From Hymenopellis radicata (taxonomy: Eukaryota; Basidiomycota; Agaricomycetes; Agaricales; Physalacriaceae), in the NCBI GenBank assembly GCA_015501595.1, contig JADNRX010000005.1, forward strand, positions 248,001 to 312,000: a stretch of 64,000 nucleotides of DNA. The letters are read 5' to 3'. Made by a program: the position numbers and the translations under genes. The notes under the pieces are model-generated. The model had not been told where the DNA came from and searched no databases. It saw only the letters and a list, made by a program, of their open reading frames with translations. Below are positions 50,931 through 60,275 of this stretch, in pieces; position 1 is the stretch's first letter; each line of letters starts with the position of its first letter.

Positions 50931-52017
50931 ATGTCTGAGGCACATCCTTTGATTCACCACCACCATCACCACCGGGGAATGTCCGCCAGAACTATCCATT
51001 TCGCTCCTCTCCCCGATCCTCGTCTCTGCCGTCCTAGAGACGACGATACCGACGACGATGACGACGAGCCTGTCGAGCTCGACCATGCAGAGTCGCCCAA
51101 GAATTCCAAGACCCTGTTCCAGTTCTCTCTTTCTGGTGGCAGGAAACCCAGCGATACCTCCTCCATAGCGTCCTCGTCGATGCACAGTCTGACGCCCACT
51201 CAAAGCATAGACTCCACAACCCAACCATCATCCAAGAAATATCGGTTTCTTCGCCTATTCAGGTCCAAAGACAAGGTACGGGTTTCCACCTTTGACACCG
51301 CCGCTTGCTGACACAATCTACTAGGAACATTCAGTGACACACTGGTCATCCGTAAACTCTTTTGGCTCACCCGCCGTCTCTGATCCACTCTTCCGCACTC
51401 AAAGCACGACATCATACCGGGGAGGCAATGTTCGCTCTCCAAAGTCGTCCAAGATCCAACGTCCTTCGACCGCTGATGGTCTCCTTGCCACTTTACACAA
51501 CCCTCGTCCTGCCCAGCGTATGCTCAATGGACGTGTCTACGGTGGCGGCAAGAATCTTTTCGCGTCTGCACCAGACAAAGAGCCCGAGTTTGTCGAGTGG
51601 GGTTATGGTGGTATGGGCAGCGTAAAGAGCCAGCGGGAAGTTGGCGGACGCATGTGGAATAAAGTGCAGAGCGAGTCGGGAATGATGGGCGATGGCGATG
51701 AAGACGACGGCGGAGGCATGACTTGGGTCAAACGTCGCAGAGAGGAACGCGAACGCAAGGCGCGTGAAGAAGCTGATCACAAGTCCAAGGAGGCAGTCGC
51801 AAAGGAAGAGGCTCAGAAAGAGCACGATTTACGCGCCGTCAACGTGCCTATGCACGAAGACCAAGACGAGAATGATGAAGACGACGATGACAGTCCTACC
51901 GAGGATGACAAGGAGTATAGTCTTGATGAGGATGATGATATTCTCAGTGATGGCGAGGCTCGCAAGACTAGTCTGGGTGCAGGAGTCGAAAAGGTTTCGC
52001 GTCACCACAAGTCATGA
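50931..52017 (+). CDS. Conserved unknown protein with His6 run and acidic tail
   Basis: Function unknown. The N-terminus holds six histidines in a row (LIHHHHHHRG) before MSARTIHFAPLPDPR, and translation may start at this second Met. A Ser/Pro-rich region follows. The most folded-looking block is NGRVYGGGKNLFASAPDK followed by EPEFVEWGYGGMGSVK, whose density of Gly, Phe, Trp and Tyr suggests conservation. Then comes a charged helix (KRRREERERKAREEADHKSK) and a strongly acidic end. One 50-base intron at about 51276-51325 follows RSKDK. No membrane segment or signal peptide. Confidence 0.75.
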
Positions 52018-52581
52018 CACGACTTCTAGCATTTTAACGGAATGAGTTACTTTAGGGTTCGATTAAGTTTTGGTATCTGTGTTGTAAACTGCTCTTCATC
52101 TTGCAAGCTTTAACTTATAATGTTATTACTCTTTCACCCGCTCTGAGCGCGGAACTCAGGCAGCTCTCCTTTACCTGACTCCTTGTACACCGCAGCTGAC
52201 CGTCACCCATGAACACTGAACAGCCTTCGTTTCCAAGAGCCGTTCGCCTGACCTTTGCGGTGATATACAAGTATACCGCTTTTTCACGTGTAGGTGCTGG
52301 ACTTGGTCTCGTGATGGGATTCTCCTCTCTGTAAACGTCGATCGATCGATCGCTCATGCGTATAGCTGAGGTCGTTTCATATCTCGAGTGTACCTTGGCC
52401 CTGTGAGCTCCAAGGGGAGTCCAGAACTGTAATCGTTTGCGCCAACTAGTGGTCGTGAATGGGGTCAAGTTCTCGGGTCCCGGAAAACAGCCACATGAGG
52501 TTGGTGTGCTCAGCGCTCAGCACGTAAAGCCCTATTCTTCGGTTCATGAACAACACTTTATTGTCTCTCTACAAGTAGAGC
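52018..52581. other. Convergent spacer of 0.56 kb, no gene supported
   Basis: Between the 3' ends of two genes. It contains a short tandem tract (tcgatcgatcgatcg, about 52329-52344) and a CACGTG palindrome near 52286. A 118-codon open frame on the minus strand (52115-52468) has no motif and no biased composition, so it is not called. Confidence 0.5.
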
Positions 52582-54778
52582 CTAGATAGAGTCACGGAAT
52601 CCCATGACAAACTGCATTGTTTGAAAAGCCGCCTAGGAGAGATTAATACGTGCAACGCGAATCGTAAGTGTGGATCTTACCACTGGAGAGTATTGAGGAA
52701 TCATATGGCCACTGAGCGCAACCTCTACATATGTCAGGCCGCGCTCGCTGTGAGTGTTCCCGAGAGCACCAACGCCATCGACAATAAAGCTATCGGTCTC
52801 AATGGGTGTCTGGAATCCCTGTAAACCAGCCCAGGTCATACTAACAGTGTCAATTAGTCAGGACGAATCAATCATCCATTACAGGCTGCAACTTACTTTT
52901 GGATAACAATGCGCGCGCTAGTGGAAGTGTCATGAAGAACAGGATCGATTTTTACAAAGAGGTCACATACCCTTCAGCAATGAGAATGAAGTCGGCCAAC
53001 CCATGTGCGATTACCGCGCGCTCACTCTTCTCGATGACATTCGGTAGCACGGTAAATGACGACGGCAAGCTCCGATCTCCACGAGGGAACACATTGATAT
53101 TTGAACATTCCGACCATGAGACGTTCGTCGGTGCATGAATGGCTTTCTTGACATCCAGTCGGTCAAAGTAGACGGGCGCGAGCTGAATTTGCTCAAACGA
53201 GCCCCTAGAGAAACGTTGGTACATTGAATAACGGCGCTTGGCAAAACGTACGGGAATCCAAGGACGTCCCACAGAACAGGGAATGTGTCAAAAATGCGAT
53301 AAATGTTGAATGCTGGGTTCACTGTAAGTGCTGCATCGAAGATGAGATCCCAGAGGTCGCAGCCGTCGTCTGCAAAAGTGTCGGTGCCCGGAAGAGGAAG
53401 TAGACCGGTCGGGGGGTAGGTAGCAAACTTGTCCACGTAACCAGCATAGTTGCATGTCTCTGCCAGCTCGTCAAGAGTAGCTAAGAATGATTGGCTGTGC
53501 AAGGTCCGTCAGATCGTGGCAGGAAGACGAATGAATATTCACTTGAAGGCAAACACGTTTTCGTATTTGTGCACGAAATCTACGGCGGGAATTTGCTCTT
53601 GTACGACGTCCCATCCGAGAACCGCTGGGAAAAGCTCAAACGTTAGCCACACGTCTCGGTTATGATATGAGAAGATTGTGCTCACGGTCTGCGATCCATA
53701 TTCCTTTCAAGTTCAACTCCAGCTCATCCGGGTGTTCGTAAATATAGTTGGCGATGTCTAAGGCAGTGAGATTCAGTGTATCGCCCTTTGTCTCTAATGG
53801 ATCGCTTACATGGCACGTACGCTCCAGCATACTGCACAGTCGTTACTTGCAAACCATTGATAGAAATAAAGGTACGCACACTTTCGCCTGATACGTAGAA
53901 GTTTTTCCCTTTCAACTCTGAAAAGACTTCCAAGAACTGTTGAAAGAACCCGACAAGCTGTTCCGCGAGTTCGTCTTCGTCCTAAATACGGTCATCGATT
54001 CCTGTAAGCTTCGGAGGGATAGAATCACGTACCCTGATGGTCGGTGTTCCTTGGGAGAAACCGGTACCAACGGGTTGCTCTATCCATAGCATACTCGAAA
54101 GATTCGTCCAACTGTGCTCATTGACGATTGGCTTGGCGGTACCAACTCCCCATTGGAAAGGCTATAATATTACATGTAATTAGGCGTGGTGGAACAAGGC
54201 AGACAGGACGTACACCGTTCTCCTGCAAGAAGCCCTCCAAAGACGAACAGCCTGGTCCACCATTTGTCCTGTCAAACTGTCAGGACGCTGTTCGTTGAGA
54301 GATGCATCAAGGGTTTGTACGGACCAAAATATGAGATCATCAAGACTGCCTTGAGGACCAGGCGGGAAGAACCAGAAGAAGAGCTAATTTTGCGTATTAG
54401 CATCCGAGTTGACGCACAAGGTGACGCGCACTTTACGTGTCTCGTTCGCGGCTCCCGATATTGGCAGTAAGCCTGACCAGCTTGGTCCCACATCAAAGTC
54501 GACCTCAGGAATACTCGTCCCGTCAACGAAGAACTCTGACAACCATCACCATCAGTATCACAGAACTATTTAGCGTTACAATTCGACTCGCCAGAGGCCT
54601 TTGGGTGGGAGAAAGTAATATTCTGTACTTCAGCGCGCTTCTCAATAAACGGTGAACGAGATTCGAAACGTTTCGCAGCCTCAGCCTGCCGCTCGTGGAT
54701 ATCGCTCTTGCGAATATTACGGAACCCGAGGGTGATCGTGCACAGGCTTAGCAGGATGAGGTAGAAGCGAAGAAGCAT
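52582..54778 (-). CDS. Secreted serine carboxypeptidase (S10)
   Basis: Peptidase family S10, which removes C-terminal residues in acidic conditions. A signal peptide opens the protein ([19 protein letters not shown]), followed by a propeptide-like region. Typical blocks: [16 protein letters not shown] (oxyanion region), [20 protein letters not shown], the nucleophile in FYVSGES/YAGAYVPYIA, which an intron splits after GES, the catalytic Asp region [10 protein letters not shown] and the catalytic His in [10 protein letters not shown]. It ends VMGFRDSI at 52582. More than ten short introns. Cysteines are present in several exons, as expected for a secreted enzyme. Vacuolar location is an alternative. 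Confidence 0.92.
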
Positions 54779-54826
54779 GATGGTGGTGGGAGCTGCCCTT
54801 GAGTAGCTTGAGGATCTAGCATGCTG

Positions 54827-54833
54827 TTATATA
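54827..54833 (-). promoter_or_regulatory. TATA box of the carboxypeptidase gene
   Basis: TATATAA on the minus strand about 50 bases upstream of the ATG at 54778. It is well placed for a short leader. Match and position only. Confidence 0.5.
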
Positions 54834-54951
54834 GTAGTGCGGTAACCGGCCGGATGTTCTCACCGCGCCCATATGGTCGCATCCGAGCCCGGCGCGTACT
54901 TGAAACGTTATTTATAGAACATACTTATCGTGGATATTTGTGTGTCTAAAT

Positions 54952-55818
54952 CTAGGAAGGTGACTCGAGGCCCAAAACACAGTGTCTGACAAAGTAGTCA
55001 TGAAAGCGGTCGTCTTGAGTGAGCTCTGGATGGAAAGTCGTGAGCATGTGTAGACCTTGTCGGAGAGCGACGATGGTTCTGGGATCGGATTCATCAAGGT
55101 CGGACAGGCCATGTGGGAGGAGAGCGGGAGGGAGACGTGCAATAACCTGAATAGACGGGTCGGCCTCGGATGGAGTGAGGCTGAGTACCACCTGTGACAG
55201 ATTGAGCAACGATAATGGACAATTAAGCATGACGTACGGGTGCTCTAATAAAGATTCCGGTGAAAGCACGCGTGGGGTCCTTCATTCCTTCAACGTGGAG
55301 AGGCACTTCAAAGGATTCGATCTAATTTTGTGTTAACAACCATGAGGTGTTTGGATAATGGACGCAGTACCTGTGATCCCCAGCCGTTCCGTGCTATCGA
55401 GATAGAAATCCCACCTAATAGTTCCTGTCCGCCTTTCTTGGCACCGACTACAGATTGGGACATCAAGATGGCGCCCGCACAAGTGCCCCACACAGGTTTA
55501 GTTTTTATAAACTCTCGTAAAGGATCTAAAAGCCCAGATCGCTGCGCCACAAGTGCCATAGTTGTCGATTCTTACTAGATAAGCACGCGTAAAAACAGCA
55601 AGAGATCAACATACCTCCTCCAGGTATAACCAAAGCTGTGCATCTGGCCAACTCGTCGGGAGTTCGTACTAGGATAACATCGGGGCGTACGGGGAGCTTT
55701 AGACGCTGTAATGCGGCCTTGTGCTCGGAAAATGCTCCTTGTAATGCTGAAGGAGGTGATCAATGAAGGAAATCAGTGAACAATGGATCTACGCGCCTAG
55801 AACGCCAATGCAGGCCAT
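54952..55818 (-). CDS. SNO1: PdxT/SNO glutaminase subunit of PLP synthase
   Basis: Class I glutamine amidotransferase that feeds ammonia to Pdx1/SNZ for pyridoxal 5'-phosphate synthesis. The start MACIGVL joins to ALQGAFSEHKAAL, the PdxT hallmark. The nucleophile is in KPVWGTCAGAILMS, and the partner His-Glu pair in TFHPELTQDDRFHDYF near the C-terminus. GGISISIARNGWGSQ and FIRAPVV are also typical. Five or so short introns. The first (55746-55796) joins in frame only with a GC donor (CTAG/GCGCGT), which is weaker than the other GC donors here. The partner PDX1 gene is not in the window. Divergent from the RNA-binding protein gene. Confidence 0.93.
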
Positions 55819-55995
55819 GATGGTGACTCGTGAGTTTACCCAAAAATGATTGCCGACGGCTACGATCGTACGGAGGAAGCGGGCTTGCCTTATTTGGCTA
55901 GGTGCCTGGTGATTATGTCAAGAGTCTCACGGTGCCGCCATGACGAGTTCCTTCTTGTCCTCTGACCACCACCAATCCGCTTCTCTACCAACGAA

Positions 55996-57726
55996 ATGGC
56001 CGACCTCGACGCTGACCTTTATGGCGGTACTATTATACATTCTCTTTTCTTCCCACTTACTTAGTCTTTTATTCCAGATTTATACTCGGATTTCACTGAT
56101 GAAAAGGCGCAAAAAACGGCAGAGCAAGACGACGCACCACCAGCAAAAGAGGCGACACCCGAACCTGCACCTGCAGCAGCGCCTCAGTAGCGGTGACAAA
56201 ACCTTTAGCACCGGCGCCAGCACCCATTGCGTCGTACACGACACCGACACCGGCGCCTGTTCCATCATACATGACATCGACGCCGCAAACACAGCAAATA
56301 CCTACATACGAAGAGCCGACTCACGACTATGGCGACTCCTCAATGATGGGTGGTGGATACCAGGACGGTGCAGAACGCACAGTTCGCCCGTCAGAAATGA
56401 AAGATGAGGGGTAAGGTGTTTTTCCCTGCGCGCGCCTATCCTAGCTAGCTAGTCAAGTCGTCTAGGCTATGCAAACCCGTCGTCTATCTCGCGTCATCTA
56501 GTCGAACTGTCTACCTCGCTCGTCTAGTCGAAACGTTGTCTACTGCCAGTCGTGTCCTAGGCTAGCGATGCTAATGGCATTTCTTCTTTTTGTCTCTCTT
56601 TGCCTGTCGTGCCCCCTTTCTTACATGTCTGCAGCAAAATGTTCATCGGTGGCTTGAACTGGGATACAACTGATGGTATGTACGCATTCCCTGATGCGAT
56701 ATCCTTCTCATTCTCCCTTGCGTAGAATCTCTTCGAAACTACTTTACGCAATTTGGCAAAGTCGACGCATGTACGATCATGAGAGACGCCGGTGGGCGGT
56801 CCAGGTGTTTTGCCTTTCTCACGTTCGAAGATCCTGCGAGTGTCAACGCTGTAATGGTTAAAGAACATTATCTTGATGGCAAAGTTGTACGTAGACTACT
56901 GCTAGTCGCTACTATTGTCATTCATTACTATTGTTGTAGATCGACCCCAAGCGTGCTATTCCTAGGCAAGAGCATCAACGTGCCACCAAGCTGTTTATCG
57001 GCGGCCTTGCTGGTAGCGTTACATCAGAGTCCATGCGTGAATTTTTCTCGCAGTTTGGCAAAGTTATCGACTCTACAGTCATGCTGGACCGTGAGACTGG
57101 CAGAAGCAAGGGCTTTGGCTTCATTTCTTTTGAGGACGTAAATGTTCAGCCCTTCCTGGGATTCGGACACTTGGAGATTGACGGTAAACTGGTACGCTTA
57201 TTCCTCTTTCAGCGCCACACTCTACTCATTCCCCATCTAGATCGATGTGAAACTAGCACAACCTAGGTACCAGCGCGATAACTTCCAAGAAGACCAAAAT
57301 GACGGCGGGAACGTTGTCGTTGCCGGTGGAGGCCGTGGCGGCGGTTTCAATCCCGCGGAGGTGCAGGCAATTTCAACAACGCGATGAACCCTGCTGCAGC
57401 TGCTGGAGCGGGTAACACGCCTTTGATCCACAGGCGCTGGCTGCCCTGTACACGCGTATGTTCCAGATGACGGGTGCCGGTGGGCAGATGAACATGATGG
57501 GTATGAACCCAATGATGGGCGGAATGGGTGGAGCTGGATGGGCGGCGGTATGGGTGGAGGCGGTTTGGGAAGGGGTGGGATGATGGGCGGTGGTATGGGA
57601 GGTGGTATGGGCGGTGGCGGAATGGGTCGTGGCGGCATGGGCAATGTGCCACGGGGGCCACGGGGCGGAGTGGGTCCGCAAAGAGCACAGCGTGGGCAGC
57701 ACAACTACCACCCGTATGCGCGGTAA
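55996..57726 (+). CDS. HRP1: Hrp1/Nab4-type RNA-binding protein with two RRMs
   Basis: hnRNP-type protein. In yeast Hrp1 binds the efficiency element of pre-mRNA 3' ends and shuttles to the cytoplasm. After a Pro/Ala/Thr-rich N-terminus come RRM1 (KMFIGGLNWDTTD) and RRM2 (TKLFIGGLAGSVTSESMREF, GRSKGFGFISF), linked by IDPKRAIPRQEHQ, the Hrp1 linker. The tail is very rich in Gly and Met with RGG-like repeats. RNP1 of RRM1 reads RCFAFLTF, with Cys for the usual Gly. Four missing bases break the frame: 56187, CCC 57352-57354, CC 57420-57421 and near 57538. The 224-base intron 56411-56634 is four times the local norm. Confidence 0.9.
56411..56634 (+). other. Long intron with internal repeats in the HRP1-type gene
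   Basis: GT-AG intron joining KDEG to KMFIGG directly before RRM1. It is 224 bases long where nearly all others are about 50. tctagtcgaa occurs at 56497-56506 and 56523-56532, with several related gtcta/ctagc elements around. No C/D or H/ACA snoRNA boxes were found in it. Confidence 0.75.
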
Positions 57727-58589
57727 GGTGTTCCCGTGGTTGATGAACGCTTCACTTTCGTGTATAAACAAGATACAGAACGCGTCTCGCGATTACATAG
57801 ATGGATCCGATCCATGCTTACTCTTTAGCCCATGATACTTATTGACTTGGTACTTATTGCTGTACGATTATTATTTGAACGACTCCATTCTGTTTTCTAT
57901 GTGGTGCCGCATGGTTCGTAACTTTCAGATAACGGCTCGTTCAGTTAGAATGTTCGGTATGTTGTCAATGGTTGTTAGCTTGCCGTACAGGTGCATGAAC
58001 CTTGTCCAGACATTCTCCTATGTTTGGAACACACGATAACGCTCACACTAGCAACATTTGGGTGGTCTCGCATATTCAAACAGCCTGTGGCGCACAAAGT
58101 TTCGTTCATAAATTTTGGCTAGTGGCCTGTAGTACTTGGCCATGAATCTCATAATACGAGGCAAGTCGTTGTGTGAGACTCAACCGAGTTCGCCGGCATG
58201 TTCCCTACGAATCTTGGCTGCAATATCATATGATGGGAAGGTTTTGATGTGGCGACGCTTGCACAGCACCCGCTATGTATCATGCACTTCAATTATATGT
58301 GCTCTGTGCATGTCACTGGGCTTCTTTGACTTGATCCTACTGATTGTGTGCTACAAAGGCATGCACATTGTCAATCACTAGGGAAACCAATTATATTCTA
58401 CTTACTTCAATTTCATCAGAGTTTAGATCAGCTTATATTGGGAACTGATGGAACACGGTAATTGGGGGCGGCTGGAAAACGCTCAAAGGTATAAAGGGAG
58501 AGCTAGGATACGACTATCAGCATCCTTCTCTTCCTCCTTTTTGACCTGGTGTCTTTTCAAACGTGTCTCTTTCCTTACATCGTTCAGCC
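57727..58589. other. Spacer of 0.86 kb, promoter of the secreted-protein gene
   Basis: Largest gap in the right half. Open frames are short and unremarkable. The last 100 bases hold a TATA box at 58490-58496 and a CT-rich leader for the downstream gene. A long upstream region fits a regulated gene. Confidence 0.5.
58490..58496 (+). promoter_or_regulatory. TATA box of the secreted-protein gene
   Basis: TATAAAG exactly 100 bases before the ATG at 58590 and followed by a pyrimidine-rich stretch. The best-placed TATA box in the window. Confidence 0.65.
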
Positions 58590-59184
58590 ATGTTTCGCTC
58601 AACCATCACCACTCTCTTCTCGGTCTTGATGATCGCCGGGCTCTTCTTCCAAGCTAGCGCTGGTATTCGTCCTACGTTTTTGGTTGAGAATGAACCAATC
58701 TAAATCTCCTTCAGCGCCGCTGCACTCCCGTCAGGCCGGGAACCTCGCATGCAACATTGCGCGTCTCAAGATCGTCAGCAACCTCGCTGCAACGAAATCT
58801 GCCGTGGGCGAGATTGACGATACGTAAGTAGGAACAACAGTCCATATGTCGCAGCGGAGCTCATACATTTACAGGAACGCCGCTGCGAAGACCGCTGCCA
58901 CTGACGGGCTTAACAGCGCGAGCGATGGGATCAAGACGATCGCTAAGTCGCTCCTAACGGGAGCGCAGGCCCCAGCGGATGCTCGCGACCAGGTCGGTGC
59001 AGGACTGACGGCGGCACAGACCGCTTTGGATGGACTCACCAGGCAAGTGGTAATTCTCAGAAGCCAGAAGTTCAGAACCTTACCCATCGCGGACAGTGGT
59101 GACGACCCGGCAGTCGCTGAGGCTCAGGACAAGCTCAGCGCAGCGATTGCCGCAGGCCAGGACGTCGTGGCCCAATGCAAGTAA
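58590..59184 (+). CDS. Small secreted protein of a basidiomycete family
   Basis: Function unknown. MFRSTITTLFSVLMIAGLFFQ and ASA form a clear signal peptide. The mature part is about 130 residues, helical, Ala- and Asp-rich, with one early and one late Cys (NLACNIARLKIV and VVAQCK) that could form a disulfide. Repeats of the type TAATDGLNSASDGIKTIAKS and VGAGLTAAQTALDGLT suggest a four-helix bundle. Introns at 58664-58713 and 58825-58875. A third at 59043-59096 begins with GCAAGT, is 54 bases long and has no stop codon, so its retention would only insert 18 residues. Probably a wall-associated or secreted protein; lipid or surface binding is a guess. Confidence 0.8.
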
Positions 59185-59276
59185 GGTTGCGCGTTCGAAC
59201 ACTGTATGCAATTATGGGATGTATTAGCTAGTGCATATGAATATGAGGAGTAGGATGAAACGATGCGTGCATCGGC

Positions 59277-59929
59277 TCAAGGTGTCCAGAGTTTCACACC
59301 TTCAGTCTCATCAAGAAAACCTTCTTTGTTAAACGTAACCCCTTCTTCATCGAGAAGAGCCAGTTTACGAGGAACCTTGATCCCCGTCCCACCATTGGGA
59401 CCCCATTCGCCAGAGAACCCCCGATGAAGAGATCAGTGGCAATGATGCGATGACACGGAATGTATGGCATGAATGGGTTATTCCTGAGTGCACCTCCAAC
59501 TTTAAATTATTGCGTCAAATCATATCCAGTGATGAACTATGTAACTCACCAGAGCGAGGAGAACCACCAATAGATTCACACACTGTTTTGTAGGTCATAA
59601 CGCGCCCTTTCGGGATGGTCTTGATAAAGTCGTAGACTTTCCACTGATACGGTGTGACTTTCTGCTCATAATATCGACTTCTTTTACGGATGTCTGGCAT
59701 CGAAGACTGATTGGACATACCTTACCATCCTCGGTTCGATACATCTCACGTTCGTGTGCGCGAGTGGGGTACACAATAATCCCTTGAAGAAGAAGAGTTC
59801 AAGAGCTTTTCAGCCACTGACGATTTCCTTACCTGTATCAGGAAGAGCCCTATCCTTCGAGGCAGCAGAATAGCCCATAGCAAGATTTTTAAGGGGATCC
59901 GCGGCAATTTTAGTTCTGATGGCAGGCAT
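59277..59929 (-). CDS. MGT1: O6-alkylguanine-DNA alkyltransferase (MGMT)
   Basis: Suicidal DNA repair protein that moves an alkyl group from O6-guanine to its own cysteine. The active-site motif is PYIPCHRII, with the reactive Cys present, so this is not a Trp/Ala-type alkyltransferase-like protein. The DNA-binding helix region reads WKVYDFIKTIPKGRVMTYKT and GGSPRSG/VGGALRNNPFMP. The N-terminus (MPAIRTKIAADPLKNLAMGY) is longer than needed for the domain. One base seems missing at 59416-59417, and adding it joins LFIGG to FSGEWGPNGG and the C-terminus EGVKLWTP. Divergent from SGD1 with about 346 bases between starts. Confidence 0.93.
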
Positions 59930-60275
59930 GGTAGATGTTGACAGAGACGTTTGGAATTCCTATGAAGAACGGGCTTATAAGCAGATGAATGTTGACTAGA
60001 AAGCGTGATTTCGGTTCCGCGTCCAACGTCTAGTCACCTCCACGTGATCGCTTTGTCACAAGCATAGGACTTATGGGGAGGTCGGGGAAGATTAGACGAC
60101 CATCGTTGTACAGCATTTACATCCTGGTGTGGTTATATCCAATCTGCTGAACTATCTTGCAAAGAATGGCGCAAGGTGGTCGCGTTTAGCCGTCGTGGCT
60201 GTGCGATAAGATTGTGGGCGGCTCGGAACGAGGCCCGAAGGATGAACTGATCGGCAAACTGTTTTCTGTAGCGGC
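59930..60275. other. Divergent promoter region MGT1/SGD1
   Basis: 346 bases between start codons. No TATA box or gene seen. Confidence 0.5.

Noticed and set aside
50953..50972. Six-histidine run as a sign of a cloning vector
   Set aside because: It sits in a native intron-bearing gene with no vector sequence around; it is a natural run.
52115..52468. 118-codon open frame on the minus strand
   Set aside because: No recognisable domain, no exon partners, and it lies in a convergent 3' spacer.
57237..57771. Proline-rich open frames opposite the HRP1-type gene
   Set aside because: They are the complement of its glycine/methionine-rich tail.
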